From assembly GCA_963920665.1 (NCBI GenBank), contig OY987269.1, positions 19,346,501 through 19,410,500 of the forward strand: a stretch of DNA of 64,000 nt. Direction: 5' to 3'. Each line of letters opens with the position of its first letter. Position 1 is the first letter of the stretch. Source of the stretch: Straminergon stramineum. Its lineage: Eukaryota; Streptophyta; Bryopsida; Hypnales; Calliergonaceae. The notes under the pieces are model-generated. The model searched no databases. It worked only from the letters and a program-made list of their open reading frames with translations, and was not told the DNA's origin. The translations under genes and the position numbers were made by a program. Positions 26,043-38,615 of the stretch are shown here, piece after piece.

Positions 26043-29000
26043 TCAATCCTGACTCTGCGTGAGCGAAATTGCACTGCCAGCTATGAAAAAGGCTCCGAGT
26101 AAACTTACTAGTGATGGAGTTTCGCCCAGAAATGCCACACCAAGCAAGTAGGTACAGATTACCTGAAAGTACAATGGAAATTCAATTATCAATATACAAA
26201 GAACTGATATTGGGAGACGAGCCTTTTCTTATAAAAACTGAGCATGATTCACTAATATACTCCGTAGGTGCATGGACATAGTCAGGTTAAGCGTGATCTC
26301 AATAAGAGGTGAGAGATAAGTACCTTGAGATATTGTAGAGAGGTTGCCTTAGCTGCATTCTCCAGCTGCAGGCCTCTTGTCAGAAATACCTGACACATGC
26401 TCAAGCTCAGTCAGAGAACGTCCATAACTATCATTTCATCAAGATAATATCACTTGGTAGGATATTAATCTTAGTGGCCAAATGGCCAATAGTGTCTGCA
26501 TCCATATCTACAGGAGTTGAAATAAATCATTTAGGAAGCTTGAAGGCAACAAAATATACCAATTTTTAGGTGACATCATGTCCGACAATTTTGAACAGAA
26601 ACAGGTTTGAAAGTTACTATACTAGACTATAATCTTCCAAAAGAGACTTTCTATTTTCAAATTCGGCACTTAGAGGAAAATGAAGTTTATGTCAGTAGAA
26701 AGGACGTGAAACTCCAACCTGTGCAGTAAATGCAGTCAATCCCACCATCAACAATCCAGCTGCCTCCAATGGAGTCGGAACTTTGAATCCCTAGGAAGGA
26801 AAAAACACAAAAATTAGATGTTGCACAGGCATTAGAATACTGTAGCAACCCCCCAAAATCCACTGCCTTGTTCAGGAAATTAGAAGTCGGACAAAATTCT
26901 ATGATAGAAGCTCTACCTGGAAGAACAAGGCCATTGCAGAAAACGGAGCAGACAAAGCAGCGAAGGCGAAGACGCAAACCCTGTAGGAGAACCCCACAAG
27001 AAAGGACTGTTACTGTTATTGTGACTTATAAACAGAGGTAGCCACTCTGTGTACCACCTGACCAGTGAAAGAATATGTTGGAACTCAATGTCTCTGAAAA
27101 CACCTCACTTTTTTACAACCATGGAATACATATATTTGCACCAAAGCAGTTCCAAGTGAAAGAGATCCAACTAAGAATGCATTCTTACAGTGGTGGCTCC
27201 CCCAGGCGACCAATTGCTCGCAAAATGATGTACGAAAGAGCTCCTAAAGAGGATCCTAATAGGGCTGCAAAGATGCCCACGTATGTAGAGTTCGTAGAGT
27301 TCACCGTTGTCCCGTCTGCGATAAGAAAATGTTGCAGAGTACTAGTCATGATAAATTGTATCTTGAACGCTACTCATTCAGCTTAAAGGCCTTGACAGAT
27401 GCCCTTAGCGTCCCTTCAACTAGCAAAAAGACACTGTTTAGGATACAGATCTGTTATGCTTCAGAGATGATAGTACTTATCAAGTCATCCTGATGATTCC
27501 TGTAACAAGATACTGCAGCAATTATACGTAAAAGCGTCCAACGAATCATCTACTGAAAAACTTATCATTTGCAATTCTTGACTTCTCACACCTACACAGT
27601 CCATCTGTCCATTGCCATCTGATTAGTTTGACCCTTTAATTTACAGTGTTTAGCTCAGGGCGCATTGATGCTTCCAATACGCATCTTGAGGGTTTTAAGC
27701 TGCGTCATTCTTACATATCATGCATTCTTCCTTTGGCCATGCAGCTGGGTGCATGCTGAACATTGCATGCAGTACCAGAAAGCACATCAATCCCAACGAT
27801 AATTTACAGAAGCAGTATAGTAGAGAGCAAACCTGGGAAGATGAACTGCGGTTGTGAGACAAGAACGACACCCAAAAAGCTGAAGAAAGTCCCTGAAATT
27901 ACAAAATTGAAACACCCAAGTCATATGTCATTAATAGGCAAGTTATCAACCAAGTCCTTAGTAAATCTTCCATTTGGATTTTAAGAGCACGAAACTCTTT
28001 CATTCATTACTGAGTGATTGCTCTTTAAGGTTCAGACACCTTAATTGTCAGAACTAGCACACCATATCTGATTCATTGTATTTTTAGTTTTCATTACCTA
28101 GATTTAAATCGTGTGTCCAGCCAAACGTACTCTCTGATTTACCAACAATATACGCTTGAATTGGTGAACTGACTTACCGACAACTTCACGTAACCCCCAG
28201 CTTTCATTCAGTATAAGAGCTGCCAAAATTGCTGTGAAGATAGGCATTGTAAAGTTGAGCACTGTTGCATCTCGCAAAGGTAACACTTGAATGCTGCACA
28301 CTTTTCAAACAAGTTCATAGGCTCATGTTCTCTTTCTCAAGGATAAAAACCACGAACATGCAAAGAGTGCAATATGTCCAATCAAATTACTGAATAGCCA
28401 CTGACAGCATTACAATTTCAAAGAGTACCAAACCATCTCATAGGGTAGAACTCTCTCACCATAAGTGACTTACCCGGAATCCTAATGATCAAGTGCCAAG
28501 CAAGAATCGGCTTTCCAAACAGTGTAAGGATTCAGACGAAATATAGTTAGTGCATATCACACTGCCGTCACTACACGCCATAGTCTTTATAAGGCCTTGA
28601 TAATTTGATCTAGTATTATTGATGTGATCAGAAATATCACCTGTAGAAATAAGTGGATAGGGCAAAGTAACCCACTACAGCTCGAGCTAACACCAGGTGC
28701 CTCACTTTAGAGCTGCCTAGTAATGGATGCCCCATCCTCTTTAGTCCTGCTCCAGCCAAAACTGCTACGACAGTGCAACGGCACATCACCGTTTCTGACG
28801 ATGGCACTCCGCTCACTGGAGAAGTTCAACAACACATTTAAAGCCGCAAAACCCAGCGAGCATGGCTTGATTAGATTGATAATATATGCTATCATAACTA
28901 TTGGTACATGTCGAACATCCGGTTCATACACGCGCAACCAACAGAATCAAGTATCACCACATGAAATTTGAGGATGTTCTTTTAGAATGCTCTAGTGAAT

Positions 29001-29401
29001 ATAGGCTCAAATTTGGTACGTATATTCAATGGCTTATCTACCAAGTATGTAGATAGATTTCGCAAAAGGTGATAAGAGTTGGCAAAGAAACTACAAGAAA
29101 GAAGTATGTGAGATTTCTTGGGAATGCGCGCACCTGATAGCAGCTTCACAAAGAGTCCCATAAAGCTGTAGGCAACAGATGAGATCACCATGCAGGCCAT
29201 GCCCGAATATCTTGAGCCACCCCATACCCACCAGTTACTCAGCTTGCTACCAGTTCCAAGAGAGACCTCATTCGAAGGACGGGCGATTCTGCTACTAGAC
29301 TGCCGGCTCAATAGCCTTGTTTCTGTGCTTTCGCTTCTTCTGACAGGAGAAAGGATTTGAATATTAAACTCCGCCTCCGATGATTCATCACTTGTTGACA
29401 T
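26043..29401 (-). CDS. EamA-type (SLC35G-like) membrane transporter
   Basis: The minus-strand coding exons are 29401-29134, 28815-28641, 28293-28178, 27892-27833, 27315-27189, 26980-26917, 26790-26719, 26389-26324 and 26162-26043 (TGA). Splice phases are consistent throughout and sum to 1068 nt, or 355 residues. The cytosolic N-terminus is Ser/Arg-rich (1-60). About ten hydrophobic helices follow in two EamA halves. Family signatures include LARAVVGYFALSTYFYS, then VLPLRDATVLNF with PIFTAILAALILNE, FFSFLGVVLVSQPQFIFP, and in the second half GSSLGALSYIILRAIGRLGE and YLLGVAFLGETPS. EamA/DMT proteins carry small solutes or nucleotide sugars; substrate and membrane cannot be told from sequence. 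The start ATG is the first long-frame ATG after a probable 5'-UTR intron. It lies between the two helicase copies and has no obvious functional tie to them. Confidence 0.93.
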
Positions 29402-30623
29402 GATGACTGTCGAGCTCGATCACGCCATGTCCTGTGAAAACATGCGAATCAGTTTCAGGCAATTCGGTTTTGCCAACACATCATCACATCACATGATTGA
29501 AACCCTCCCCAGTAGTAAAGAAATTATAATAACAACTAGTCTGGCCATTAAAGTACTGGTTCTAAAATTGAAGTGTTTGTTGGTCCCTACAAGTACATAT
29601 GAAAGTAAAAGTAATACATCACATGTAAAATCAGATTCCAGAGCAATACTCGACTGGAAAAGGTGTTTTCTCTTTTGAGAAGAAAATAGACTAAAGGATA
29701 CAAAAACCGTTGGGAACCTGATCCCGCCTCCTATACTGACCGCTGTTACCAACTGCAACTCATCAATTCTCACACTTGCTTCATCTTATTAGAATGACAT
29801 GGCTAAACGTCTATGGGCACTCATCTTTGGATGGAAATGGGGTTGTCTACTGCCACTAACAGTAGTTTACAACGTCCCATTTTGCATGATTACATCCGAA
29901 ATTCATACACACAATGATAAAATAGATCAATAGATCACAGTGATAAAATTTGATCTCAATAGATTTGGCCCTCGCACCCAAAGATCTCTCCACAGCTCTG
30001 TGCATCTCGCAAAAATCACACTTCTAAACACAATGAATTGCTTAGTGTGACGCAAATGGCATCCTCTACATTACTTATTAGTTTTTTTCTTCCCGTAGAA
30101 ATGTACAAATCTCAGTAGATTGAAAGATTGTCACAAACCAAACGCGGTTGCAAACCTACTTTCTAGCCAGTTCGGATACCTGATCATATCAGCAACAAAC
30201 GAACGCAACCTTGAGAAGCATCTAGTTGCAACAATTCGGCTCTATGCCTGCGCTTTCATATGCATTCACACGTACTAAACGGACCACGTTCTCATGAGCC
30301 GGCCAACCTCAACTCTTCGCTTTGTTAGAGAAAGACATCGACACCAAGCATTCTTCCCATTCAATGCAGAACCCAAGCATCTCTCTTCAAAAGGTAGACC
30401 GGTAAGCTTCATCTCCAAGCACGTAAACCTCTAAACCCAGATTTCGGGGAATCTCATTCATCCCAGAAAATCCAAGCAATTTGACCCCGCTAGGTTTCTT
30501 ATATCCTTACACAAAAACTAGGGTTTTTCCGTGAGGAACCTGCAAATGCTATCATTCTGAAATAACTTCATGGATTCGATTGGGAACCATTTCATATACA
30601 AACGAGTAGTGAGAAACCGTACC
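29402..30623 (-). promoter_or_regulatory. Transporter 5'-UTR intron and two-codon upstream ORF
   Basis: A donor (CCGAG|GTACGG, exon end 30623) and an acceptor (TTCACAG|GACATGG, exon start 29431) frame a probable 1.2-kb intron in the leader. The short second leader exon (29431-29402) contains ATG GCG TGA at 29428-29420, a minimal upstream ORF encoding only Met-Ala. Such a start-stop element can lower reinitiation at the main ATG 18 nt downstream of its stop codon. Inferred from signals only. Confidence 0.5.
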
Positions 30624-30822
30624 TCGGTGGATGAGTGAAGAGACAAAGGTTGCCGATGTCGCAGATTGATCGCAAGAGGCTTTGAAAACTAAATTCCGCT
30701 TCGCGAAATGCCATTCAGCTCGCGCGAAGCATTCGTGATCGGCGGCACACGAATGGGCTGCGAGGTCGGGATGTCCTTCATTTGCTGCTGCTGCGTTGAC
30801 AATCGTGCTCGTTGCAGACGCT

Positions 30823-30830
30823 AAACCCTT
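30823..30830 (-). promoter_or_regulatory. Telo-box near the transporter transcription start
   Basis: AAACCCTT on the plus strand (AAGGGTTT on the coding strand) lies about 200 bp upstream of the inferred leader donor. The equivalent motif occurs upstream of both helicase copies and the gene at 59653-63042. Confidence 0.45.
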
Positions 30831-31029
30831 AAAAATTCTTCAGGACTGTGATTTCATGGTTAACCCTGAAACGCCGGGCCTACTGTATGACCAGAGTTGG
30901 AGGTCAAATTTCATCACCATGAATGCTCTCATTTAGAAACTACATGTTAATGAAATTTTTAATTTTTACTTCATAAATTTTAGATTTTTTTGGTGGAAGA
31001 TCGATTTTTTTGAGAATTTTTGAAGATAA

Positions 31030-31560
31030 AATGAAGAGAAATCATATCAACTAGAAATTATCTAAAAAAATCTAAAAAATTCATCACATGTGTATAATAT
31101 AGTGAAGAAATCAGAGTATAAACTCAATTTCCATGTCATTTATAATTAGAATTCAATAGACATTGAAAATACACCCAAAATTCAAATTGCAATAAAATAT
31201 TCCATTTTAGGATTTTTTTTCAAAATTCAAATTGGATAGAAACTAGAGTAGATTACCTTCATTTCAATAGATGGGTTCAACCTCAAAAAATATCATTTTT
31301 ATGGAGAAATTTCAAATTTAGAGCAAATAACAATAACTTTCTAAAATACACTAAAATAACATATTTTGTGATTCACTTTCTTTACTAAATTCTCATTCAC
31401 ATGAAGACAACAAGATTACAAATTCAATTGCATATTCTTCATAATCCATGATGGAAGGTCAACAAAAAAAATTGGATGAAAAAAAACATCCAATCTTTGT
31501 TGAGGTTGCTGCAATGTCATCCAAAGGCCACAAAATGGCTCTTGTGACATTAGAGGTTAA
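31030..31560. repeat. Dispersed repeat, family F, copy 2
   Basis: Same orientation as 25270-25795. The right end reads CCAAAGGCCACAAAATGGCT and closes with GAGGTTAA, so this too may be a TTAA-bounded element, but the left end was not found. Confidence 0.45.
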
Positions 31561-33735
31561 AGAAGATTAGGTGGAATAATAATTAATATAGAATTGAAAA
31601 TATAGTTAAATTTATAGCAACATGATTAGTAAAGAATATTAGATGTGTTAGTCAATGAATGAAGTTTTTTGAATAAAAGACAATTGCTATATATAAGACC
31701 TACTTGAAATTGCTAAACAATACATGAGGACTTTAAAGAATGTATGAGGTCTTATTTTGGCTTGGTCTTTGGGTGGACAATAGTAGACCAAGTAAATTTG
31801 TTATAAGGTAGGCAAACTCATAACCACAACCCACTCCTAATACCACACTCTATAAAACCCTAAAGTCACATGTTGTTGAGTTGTCAACTTTTTGAATTAG
31901 TGCATTTGAGAATAATGAGGCTTTGGTTTAGGGTCATGAATTACCACCAAGATTCACAATATGTGAATTGCCTTCCCTTTACTTCCTTATGTTTGATTGG
32001 ACATTAAATCCTTACAGAGAATATGGTCCTAGCAAGCATTATAGAGATAGTCCCAATATTGGAAGGTAGTAGTTTTGTAGAAGAGTTTTTATCAACACTA
32101 TTGGATGCCTCTACAATCATGAATCTAGATGAAGCTCTATTCAAGCCACTTGAGCAAGATGATGGACCTTATAGTGATCCTTCAAGAGGTTCTAGACCTC
32201 AAGATAAAAACCAACAAGCTAGCATAGGTATTTGGTCAACTTCTATGCTAAAATTGGCAATTGGTGCAGTTAAATGAGGGGGGCCACTTGCAGTTTGTAG
32301 CACAATATAGTATTCTACTAAAATGATCTTACAACCACACTTTATTAAAGAAAGAAAGATGGTAGGGTATATTCAACTTGAAAAAAGAAAGATTTAGATG
32401 CTTACATCTTCAACATGCAACCATGTAGGATTTCAAATATCCTTTGACAAATAGGCAACTCCAATTCAAAGTAGTAGACATTGTTTAAATTCATGACAAT
32501 TCTTTCATGAACAAAATTCTGGAGCCTTATAGGACATAGGTTTTTAAGATGACATCCTCATCTTTTGCTGAGATAAGGACTTGACACTAATTGAACAAGA
32601 GGATTGTATCTAGAGAATGTCATATTGTTCTACCACAACCTCCAAATTCTATTCACATGTACGGCACAACTATGATGCCAATTAAATTTGGAATTGCAAC
32701 AAGTCTAGGGCTCAAGTCATGAGTTGGAATACGGGTGGCACCTTTGTCTTCCCAAAAATGGCTCACAATTTTTGAGCACTATAATTCCTAACCAATAGGA
32801 GTAGTTGAGTCATTAGATGTTTTTTTAGCTACATTGGAGGGTCATTTCAAGCTAGTTCCCCATGCTAGGAACTAGCTACTACTGACCATAATTAAATAAA
32901 TAAGTAAATAGAATTTTAAATTATTTTTAAAAAAATAAATTATTATTATTATCTGATATAGCAGTCTCTTTGCCACATCAACCTGTTGTTGTAGCCAAGT
33001 TCACACAATCCAAGAATTTGGAGGAACTCAAAACATTGTAGACTAGCTAAATTTCATCTAATGGTTCTACTGTGCATAAATGGGTTGGTGAGTACATCCC
33101 CAACCTCTATACCTTTAATGAAAAATATATGAGGCAAAATTATATTCAAAAGTGTGAGGCGAATTTGACTATAACTATGCAAGCAAAAGTTTGGATGATC
33201 GGCTTTCTATTCTCAACTTAGATCTCCCAGTTTGTGAAGGCTTCTAGAGGAACAAGGAAGAATATAAACTACCAATAGACACTTGTTGATTTTAGATAAA
33301 TATGGTTTGTATGTGACACTAGATGTATTTGACAAAACATCTCAAATTGGATTAGATGTCTTGACATTGCCATCACATAGGAGTCATAGACTTTAGCTTC
33401 TAGTCATTCATGTTTAGACCTTTCAAGTGTGCATTTGGTGGATGTCAAGATACTTGAACATTGAAAACCAAGAGGAAGGCTACTTAGAAAGAGGATATAT
33501 TGTGCTTACATTGACCCTATGGAGAGCTCTAATGACTTAAGTTTGAACATTATGAAAGGATTTAGGAGATAGGAATCTAGCCCTACAATTCTTTGCTATG
33601 CAAGAGAAGATGGACCCCAACAGATAGCTAGTTTTGTCAACCTCCAAATCATGAGAGAGTGGAAGTAGAGCAAGGCAATGCAACAACAAATGGGAATGTG
33701 GCAAGATGAAGTAGTTGGCACATTGTGCATCAATC
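31561..33735. other. AT-rich stretch without a recognised gene
   Basis: Frames up to 84 codons (32023-32277 plus) show no known domain. A short TTA microsatellite lies near 32938-32955. Confidence 0.4.
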
Positions 33736-33957
33736 AAAAGTGGTTCTCAGTTGAGGGACCTTCCCTCGTTGTGCTGATTGAGCACTCTTGCTCCCTCTCT
33801 CACCCTCTCATGTGTCGTTCATGCTCCATTGTTTGTGTCTTGGATCCCTGCCAGGCCACCTATGGTTGACAAGCTTGTACTCTTTTCTTTTTTGCAATAG
33901 AACCTTGTTTCATTTGCTTAAAAACAAAATAAAAATAAAAATAAAAAGTGGTTCTCA
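33736..33957 (+). mobile_element. SINE-like retroposon with 14-bp target-site duplication
   Basis: AAAAGTGGTTCTCA occurs at 33736-33749 and again at 33944-33957. The 194 bp between them is GC-richer and ends in an A-rich tail with AAAAT repeats (about 33920-33943). Direct flanking repeats plus an A-rich 3' tail and no coding capacity are the hallmarks of a non-autonomous, LINE-mobilised retroposon. A box-B-like GTTCATGCTCC near 33810 hints at a tRNA-type promoter but is weak. Confidence 0.75.
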
Positions 33958-34503
33958 ACTATGCTTCTACAAGCAAGTAATGAATTCTATCAGAGAATCA
34001 AGTCAAGTAACTCAATGCTCTTGAAAGTGTATTCAAACATATTTCTAACTTGATGTAAGATCATTTGTCGAAAGATCCAAGAAATCGCAATGGAGTGTGT
34101 CTTTGCAAATTAAGCACTAAGGGCATTCAATCAACAACAATTTGCATAGCACAAAATTCCTCCTCTTTGAATTCATTAAGGAGATTTGCATTGGTTGATC
34201 ATAGAGCAAGAAGACATTCCCACGAATAGTGTTTGAACTTTGCTACCATGAATAGCTCTTTGCTTTTGGTGTGTGTGTGACAAAGTGGGGGTACCCTTTG
34301 GTGAAAAACAAAATTTTGTGGGATGTCTTAAGGGTTATACTGCACATGTAAAAAAAAAAAAGATGATTGGTACAATTACCTATACTTTGGTACACAAGGT
34401 GAAGGTCTTTATGTCATGGCCATAGGATTGCAAAACTCAGAGGTCGTGTAGACGTAGTCAAGTTTGGAGCACCAAGAAACCTCTTTCATGTTACGGTAGG
34501 TCC
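33958..34503. other. AT-rich stretch without a recognised gene
   Basis: No domain-bearing frame on either strand; a short poly-A run lies near 34352. Confidence 0.4.
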
Positions 34504-34506
34504 ATA

Positions 34507-35707
34507 CACTAGAAGAAAATGAAGGTTTTTGCGACTATACTATGCAATTGGTTTTCAATTGCATAGGACACTTGTGATTGGTTTGTTAGTGGTGATAATT
34601 TGGAGACATAAAGTTGCAGTCTAGTTGTAGTGGATACCCTAAAATCTAGGAAAAAGGTGACTCATTTGTGACTTGTTCGCAACTTGTAGATTTGTTGATT
34701 TTAAAATACTAATCTCATTGATTTGTAGATTTCAAAATTTCATATTTACCTTCTTTCTAGATTTCAAAATTTTAGAACTACCTTTGTTTAAAATTTTTGA
34801 ATTTCAAAACTACCTTTTTCTAGATTTCAAAATTTCAGATCCACCTTCTTCTTAGATTTTAAAACTTCAAATATTGGTATTTTATAGATTTCATTGGTTT
34901 AGAAAACCTTACAATTTCATTGATTTAAAAATTTCTTGGATTTTAAATATTTTTTTATTTCTATAGATTGTAGAAATCTACAAATTATAGAAATCTATAC
35001 TCTATAGAAATCTATAAAATCATAAAAATCTAGAAACTATAGAAATCTTAGAATTCTATCAACAAAATTCATTGCATAAGACTACAACAACTTACAAGTC
35101 TTATGTGTCCAACCTAGTGGTACTTGAATGAATGGTATTCTTTACAAATTGATATGGGACAATTGATATAAGACAAATGGGAATGAACTTTAGAAGCAAC
35201 TAAGAAACAACTAGTCTACGACTTAAAAGTGACTAGGAAACAACTAACTTCACTACTAAAAATTTTCAATTTTTTTGTTGATTTCGTTGCATTCATTTGG
35301 TTCACTTTTCTATTGATTTCTATGCAAATCAACAAATTACTCTCCAAATCAATTGAAAAGAGAATCAAATCTATGCAACCAAATCAACGGAAAAGCTGAA
35401 TTTTTTAGTACTATAGGAAACAACTAGTGTATGACTAGAAAGCAACTAGGAAACGACTAGAAAGTGACTAGGAAACAACTATGGTCATTTTACAATTGCA
35501 ATCTTTTCCTAGTTGTTTCCTAGTTGTTTTTTGCAACTATAGATTGATTGCTTTGCAACTAAAACAATGTATCAATGCTGTAAAACAACAACATAAAACA
35601 ATAACATTAGATTTGGTTTTAATAGAGAGGATTACAGTCACAAGATAGTTGTATAGGACACTAGTTGCATAGTAGTCAGTTGTGCTGGACACATTTTTCT
35701 TCTAGTG
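34507..35707. mobile_element. Non-autonomous CACTA (EnSpm-type) transposon with ATA target duplication
   Basis: The left end CACTAGAAGAAAA at 34507 is matched by its perfect complement ending CTAGTG at 35707. Beyond that, the ends share ACTAT and TATGCAA words in inverted order. The 3 bp outside each end are ATA (34504-34506 and 35708-35710), the 3-bp target duplication expected for CACTA elements. The interior (1201 bp) has no transposase. It holds many copies of GACTAGGAAACAACTAG-like words in both orientations (35180-35545), which resemble subterminal binding repeats. A fold-back of about 155 bp lies at 35254-35408. Confidence 0.85.
35254..35408. repeat. Fold-back inverted repeat nested in the CACTA element
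   Basis: The left arm begins TACTAAAAATTTTCAATTTT and contains TTGATTTCGTTGCAT. The right arm ends in the complement (ATGCAACCAAATCAAC, then TGAATTTTTTAGTA). Arms are about 68 bp with mismatches. It may be a separate small transposon inserted into the CACTA element. Confidence 0.6.
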
Positions 35708-35710
35708 ATA

Positions 35711-37532
35711 TAAAATAAGGTAGGAATACTAAAAATGGTACAAGTCCATAAATGGTTTCAATGTACATGCTTTTGTCATTTATGCATTGAAATGACAAGA
35801 GCATATACATTGAAATCATTTAAAGTCCTATATCATTTATGAAATTCCTACCTGAAGTAAAAGAACTAGAGAAGCCTATGACAAGGGTCCTTTGTATATC
35901 TAAAACGTAACTCAAGAAAAAATGAATACTCAAATGAATACTCCTATGATCAAATGTAGTATAGGCCTATGTGTGTCAATAGGGATCTATAGGTCTAGTG
36001 ACTTCCAAATAAAATATGTGAACATCTGAAGTTTTGCATTATTCAATTGCTCATAGAAAAGCTAATGAGGTCATAATTTTCCTCTCATTCACTAAAGCCT
36101 CCTAATACATGACTTTCTTAAAGGAACAAGTATTAGTTGCCTACCTTAGTAGAGGATAACACATTTACATTTTAATAATGACCACCAAGAAATCACCATA
36201 TTAATCATAATAATAACACTAGTCCAAAGACCAATATGAAAGAAGAGTTTGTTGGAGATAGTATAATTATTCATGACCCAAGAACATGGATATATAATAT
36301 CACAAAAGCTATTCCTAGACTAAATTCTTCAGATCACTATATTACATTGAATTCTCAAAATTTGATTGATTGAGAGCTAAAAAATCAAAATTTGTAGTCT
36401 CTCTCTTACAATAGTTCCATTTTCCAAGTCCTAGTTTAAGTAGAAGTGCCTACATGGCCCTCTACATAGAAGCATGTTTTAAATATTTTGGAGCCAAGGA
36501 ACTAGGACTTTGAAGAAGCATTGGAATTATATTTTGTCTTGACTAACTATTATAGTAAATATAGGTCAAACTAATTTATTATATATTAGAATTGAATTTT
36601 TGTTTGTGTTTGGTTTGTAACAAAAAGTTGTTTTGAAGGTCAATTCCTTAATCCGTTAAAGTCCAAACATTCAAATTTTGAATAGTAGATGAATACAAAT
36701 ATGTTCAAAGCACATAGAATCCTGTCTATTTATATATCCATCTAAATGTTCATAGTTTCCTATATTAATTCTCTTACATTTTTAAGGTTTAGATTTTTAG
36801 ATTTTTCCCCTACAAAATTTTTATAGCTCAAGCAATACAAGTTTGTTTGACCTCAAGAAAAAACTTTTCCATTCAAAATGACCCTTCAAAAACGAAATGA
36901 ATAATTAAATAAATATTTTTATTGAAAAATCATCAAAATCAAAACTTAAGAATTGAAAATTTTTAAATTCAAAAAATTCAGAATTTCAATATACAATCAA
37001 TTTTAGAACCAAAACTTTCAATATAGGTTTCAAATTTATTGAAAAATGTTGACTAGTGCAAAAGTTGATTTAACCATATGGACATGATCAATAAATTGTA
37101 TTTTTCAACTTTTATTTGAAATTCATCATGAAATTATTACTCTAAATTTTATTATATAAGATGTCTTCACATTATATTGACTACTACTAGCTCATTTAAT
37201 AGTTAGGAACTAGGGGTAGTCCAAATTTGAAAAATCTGCAAAGACATTGTATAAAAGACATCTTGAAAATATAATTTAATGCAGAATTTTTGATAAAATT
37301 GTAAAATATGATCCATAGGGCTATATATAATTTAACTAATAAAGTTGCTTATGGAGATGAAATACACTTGTAACCTTTGAATTGTAGAATATTTGCCAAG
37401 CAACTTGAAAATCTATATTGTAAAATTGTTAGAAAACTTCTAGAAGAATTTGCAAACAATTAGATGGACAGAAAAATCAAGTGTCTTCATAGGGCATATT
37501 TGCATGCATCCATTTTTTTCAAAGTTGAAATG
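35711..37532. other. AT-rich stretch without a recognised gene
   Basis: No domain-bearing frame. A short CATTTATGCATTGAAATGACA-type inverted pair lies near 35750-35830. Confidence 0.4.
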
Positions 37533-37949
37533 CCTAAGGTAGGAGGCTCTGAAAGCAAGTGGGCATGTAGAACCACCATGTAGATTGGCTTGAAATGGAA
37601 GCAAGGTGGTCTTTAAATGGACCTTCTATAGTCATTGAATGGATTGATAAAAAATATTATTTATTGCAAGAGCCAATCATTCTCTTTGCTTTCCCAATTT
37701 CTCTCCAGAAGTTGCAAGTAAATGGTTTATGGAAGACCTAAGGTCATAAATAGGGACCTATGACTCGTCTTGTTTGAAATTTCATAAGTTATTCAAAAAT
37801 GCTTCAAAAAATACAAAACGATGTGTGTTACAATAAGAATCTATTTCTCTTTGTCTAAAAAATGAGCTAAAAATGATCCTACATGAGAAACGACATGAAA
37901 AAAGGCGGACCAACCCTTAGATGGTCCATTCATGAGCCTCCGACCTTAG
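37533..37949 (+). mobile_element. Short TIR element, family D, copy 1
   Basis: The left end CCTAAGGTAGGAGGCTC is answered by GAGCCTCCGACCTTAG at the right end. 417 bp, no coding capacity. An inverted copy of nearly equal length lies at 58376-58790, and a truncated one at 22936-23141. Flanking target duplication is not clear. Confidence 0.75.
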
Positions 37950-37980
37950 TTCTGAAGCCCTAAGCATACAATCTTCTCCA

Positions 37981-38535
37981 AAATGGACAATTTGAGAAAA
38001 ATTATTACTAAATGCTATTTAGAAAAATATTTTGGAATGGATATACAAATAAAGTTGTAGACTATGAGTTTTAGATTCCATCCATACAATTAGATACACC
38101 AATGCTATTACCAATATTTTTTATAAATTTTGAAAGGAAAATTTCTAAATTCCTTCTAAATTTGATTACAAGCAAAATATTATCATTTTTGGAGTAAAAT
38201 TTGTTGGAATTGATTTGAAATGAGGTTCTCTTGACATAGTGTTTTTCGGATATTTTTGTGTTCTCTAAATCTATGACCTCATTTTTGCAAATCCAATTTT
38301 GAACTAGAGTCAATGCAATTTTTGCTTGGTCAACCACTTGACATACTTTCACATTTGTCATTTTAGAAAAATACGTACTCTAGTAACACCAAATCCAACC
38401 ATTACATAGGACAACAATTTGATAATGTATCTCCAAAAATTAGGATGACTTTCATCTAAGTAATACTCATGATGAAACTTGAGTTTCAATTTGTTTGTTG
38501 TCCTCAAAGTGGATGTTGGAGCATTGAGGGATTAA
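37981..38535 (+). mobile_element. TTAA-type element, family C, copy 1
   Basis: 37987-38414 repeats in direct orientation at 63566-64000, with long shared stretches such as CCTTCTAAATTTGATTA and TCTATGACCTCATTTT. The right end reads GAGGGATTAA, close to the CCCTAA-type termini of families A and B. The left end is uncertain. A 96-codon frame on the minus strand (38361-38071) is not a recognised gene. Confidence 0.55.
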
Positions 38536-38615
38536 GGGATTAAAGCCCTAGTTTTACTTTCATTTTTGTTTTGAATTATTTTTCTTTCAGATTTTTTCAT
38601 ATATAATTTGCGGCC

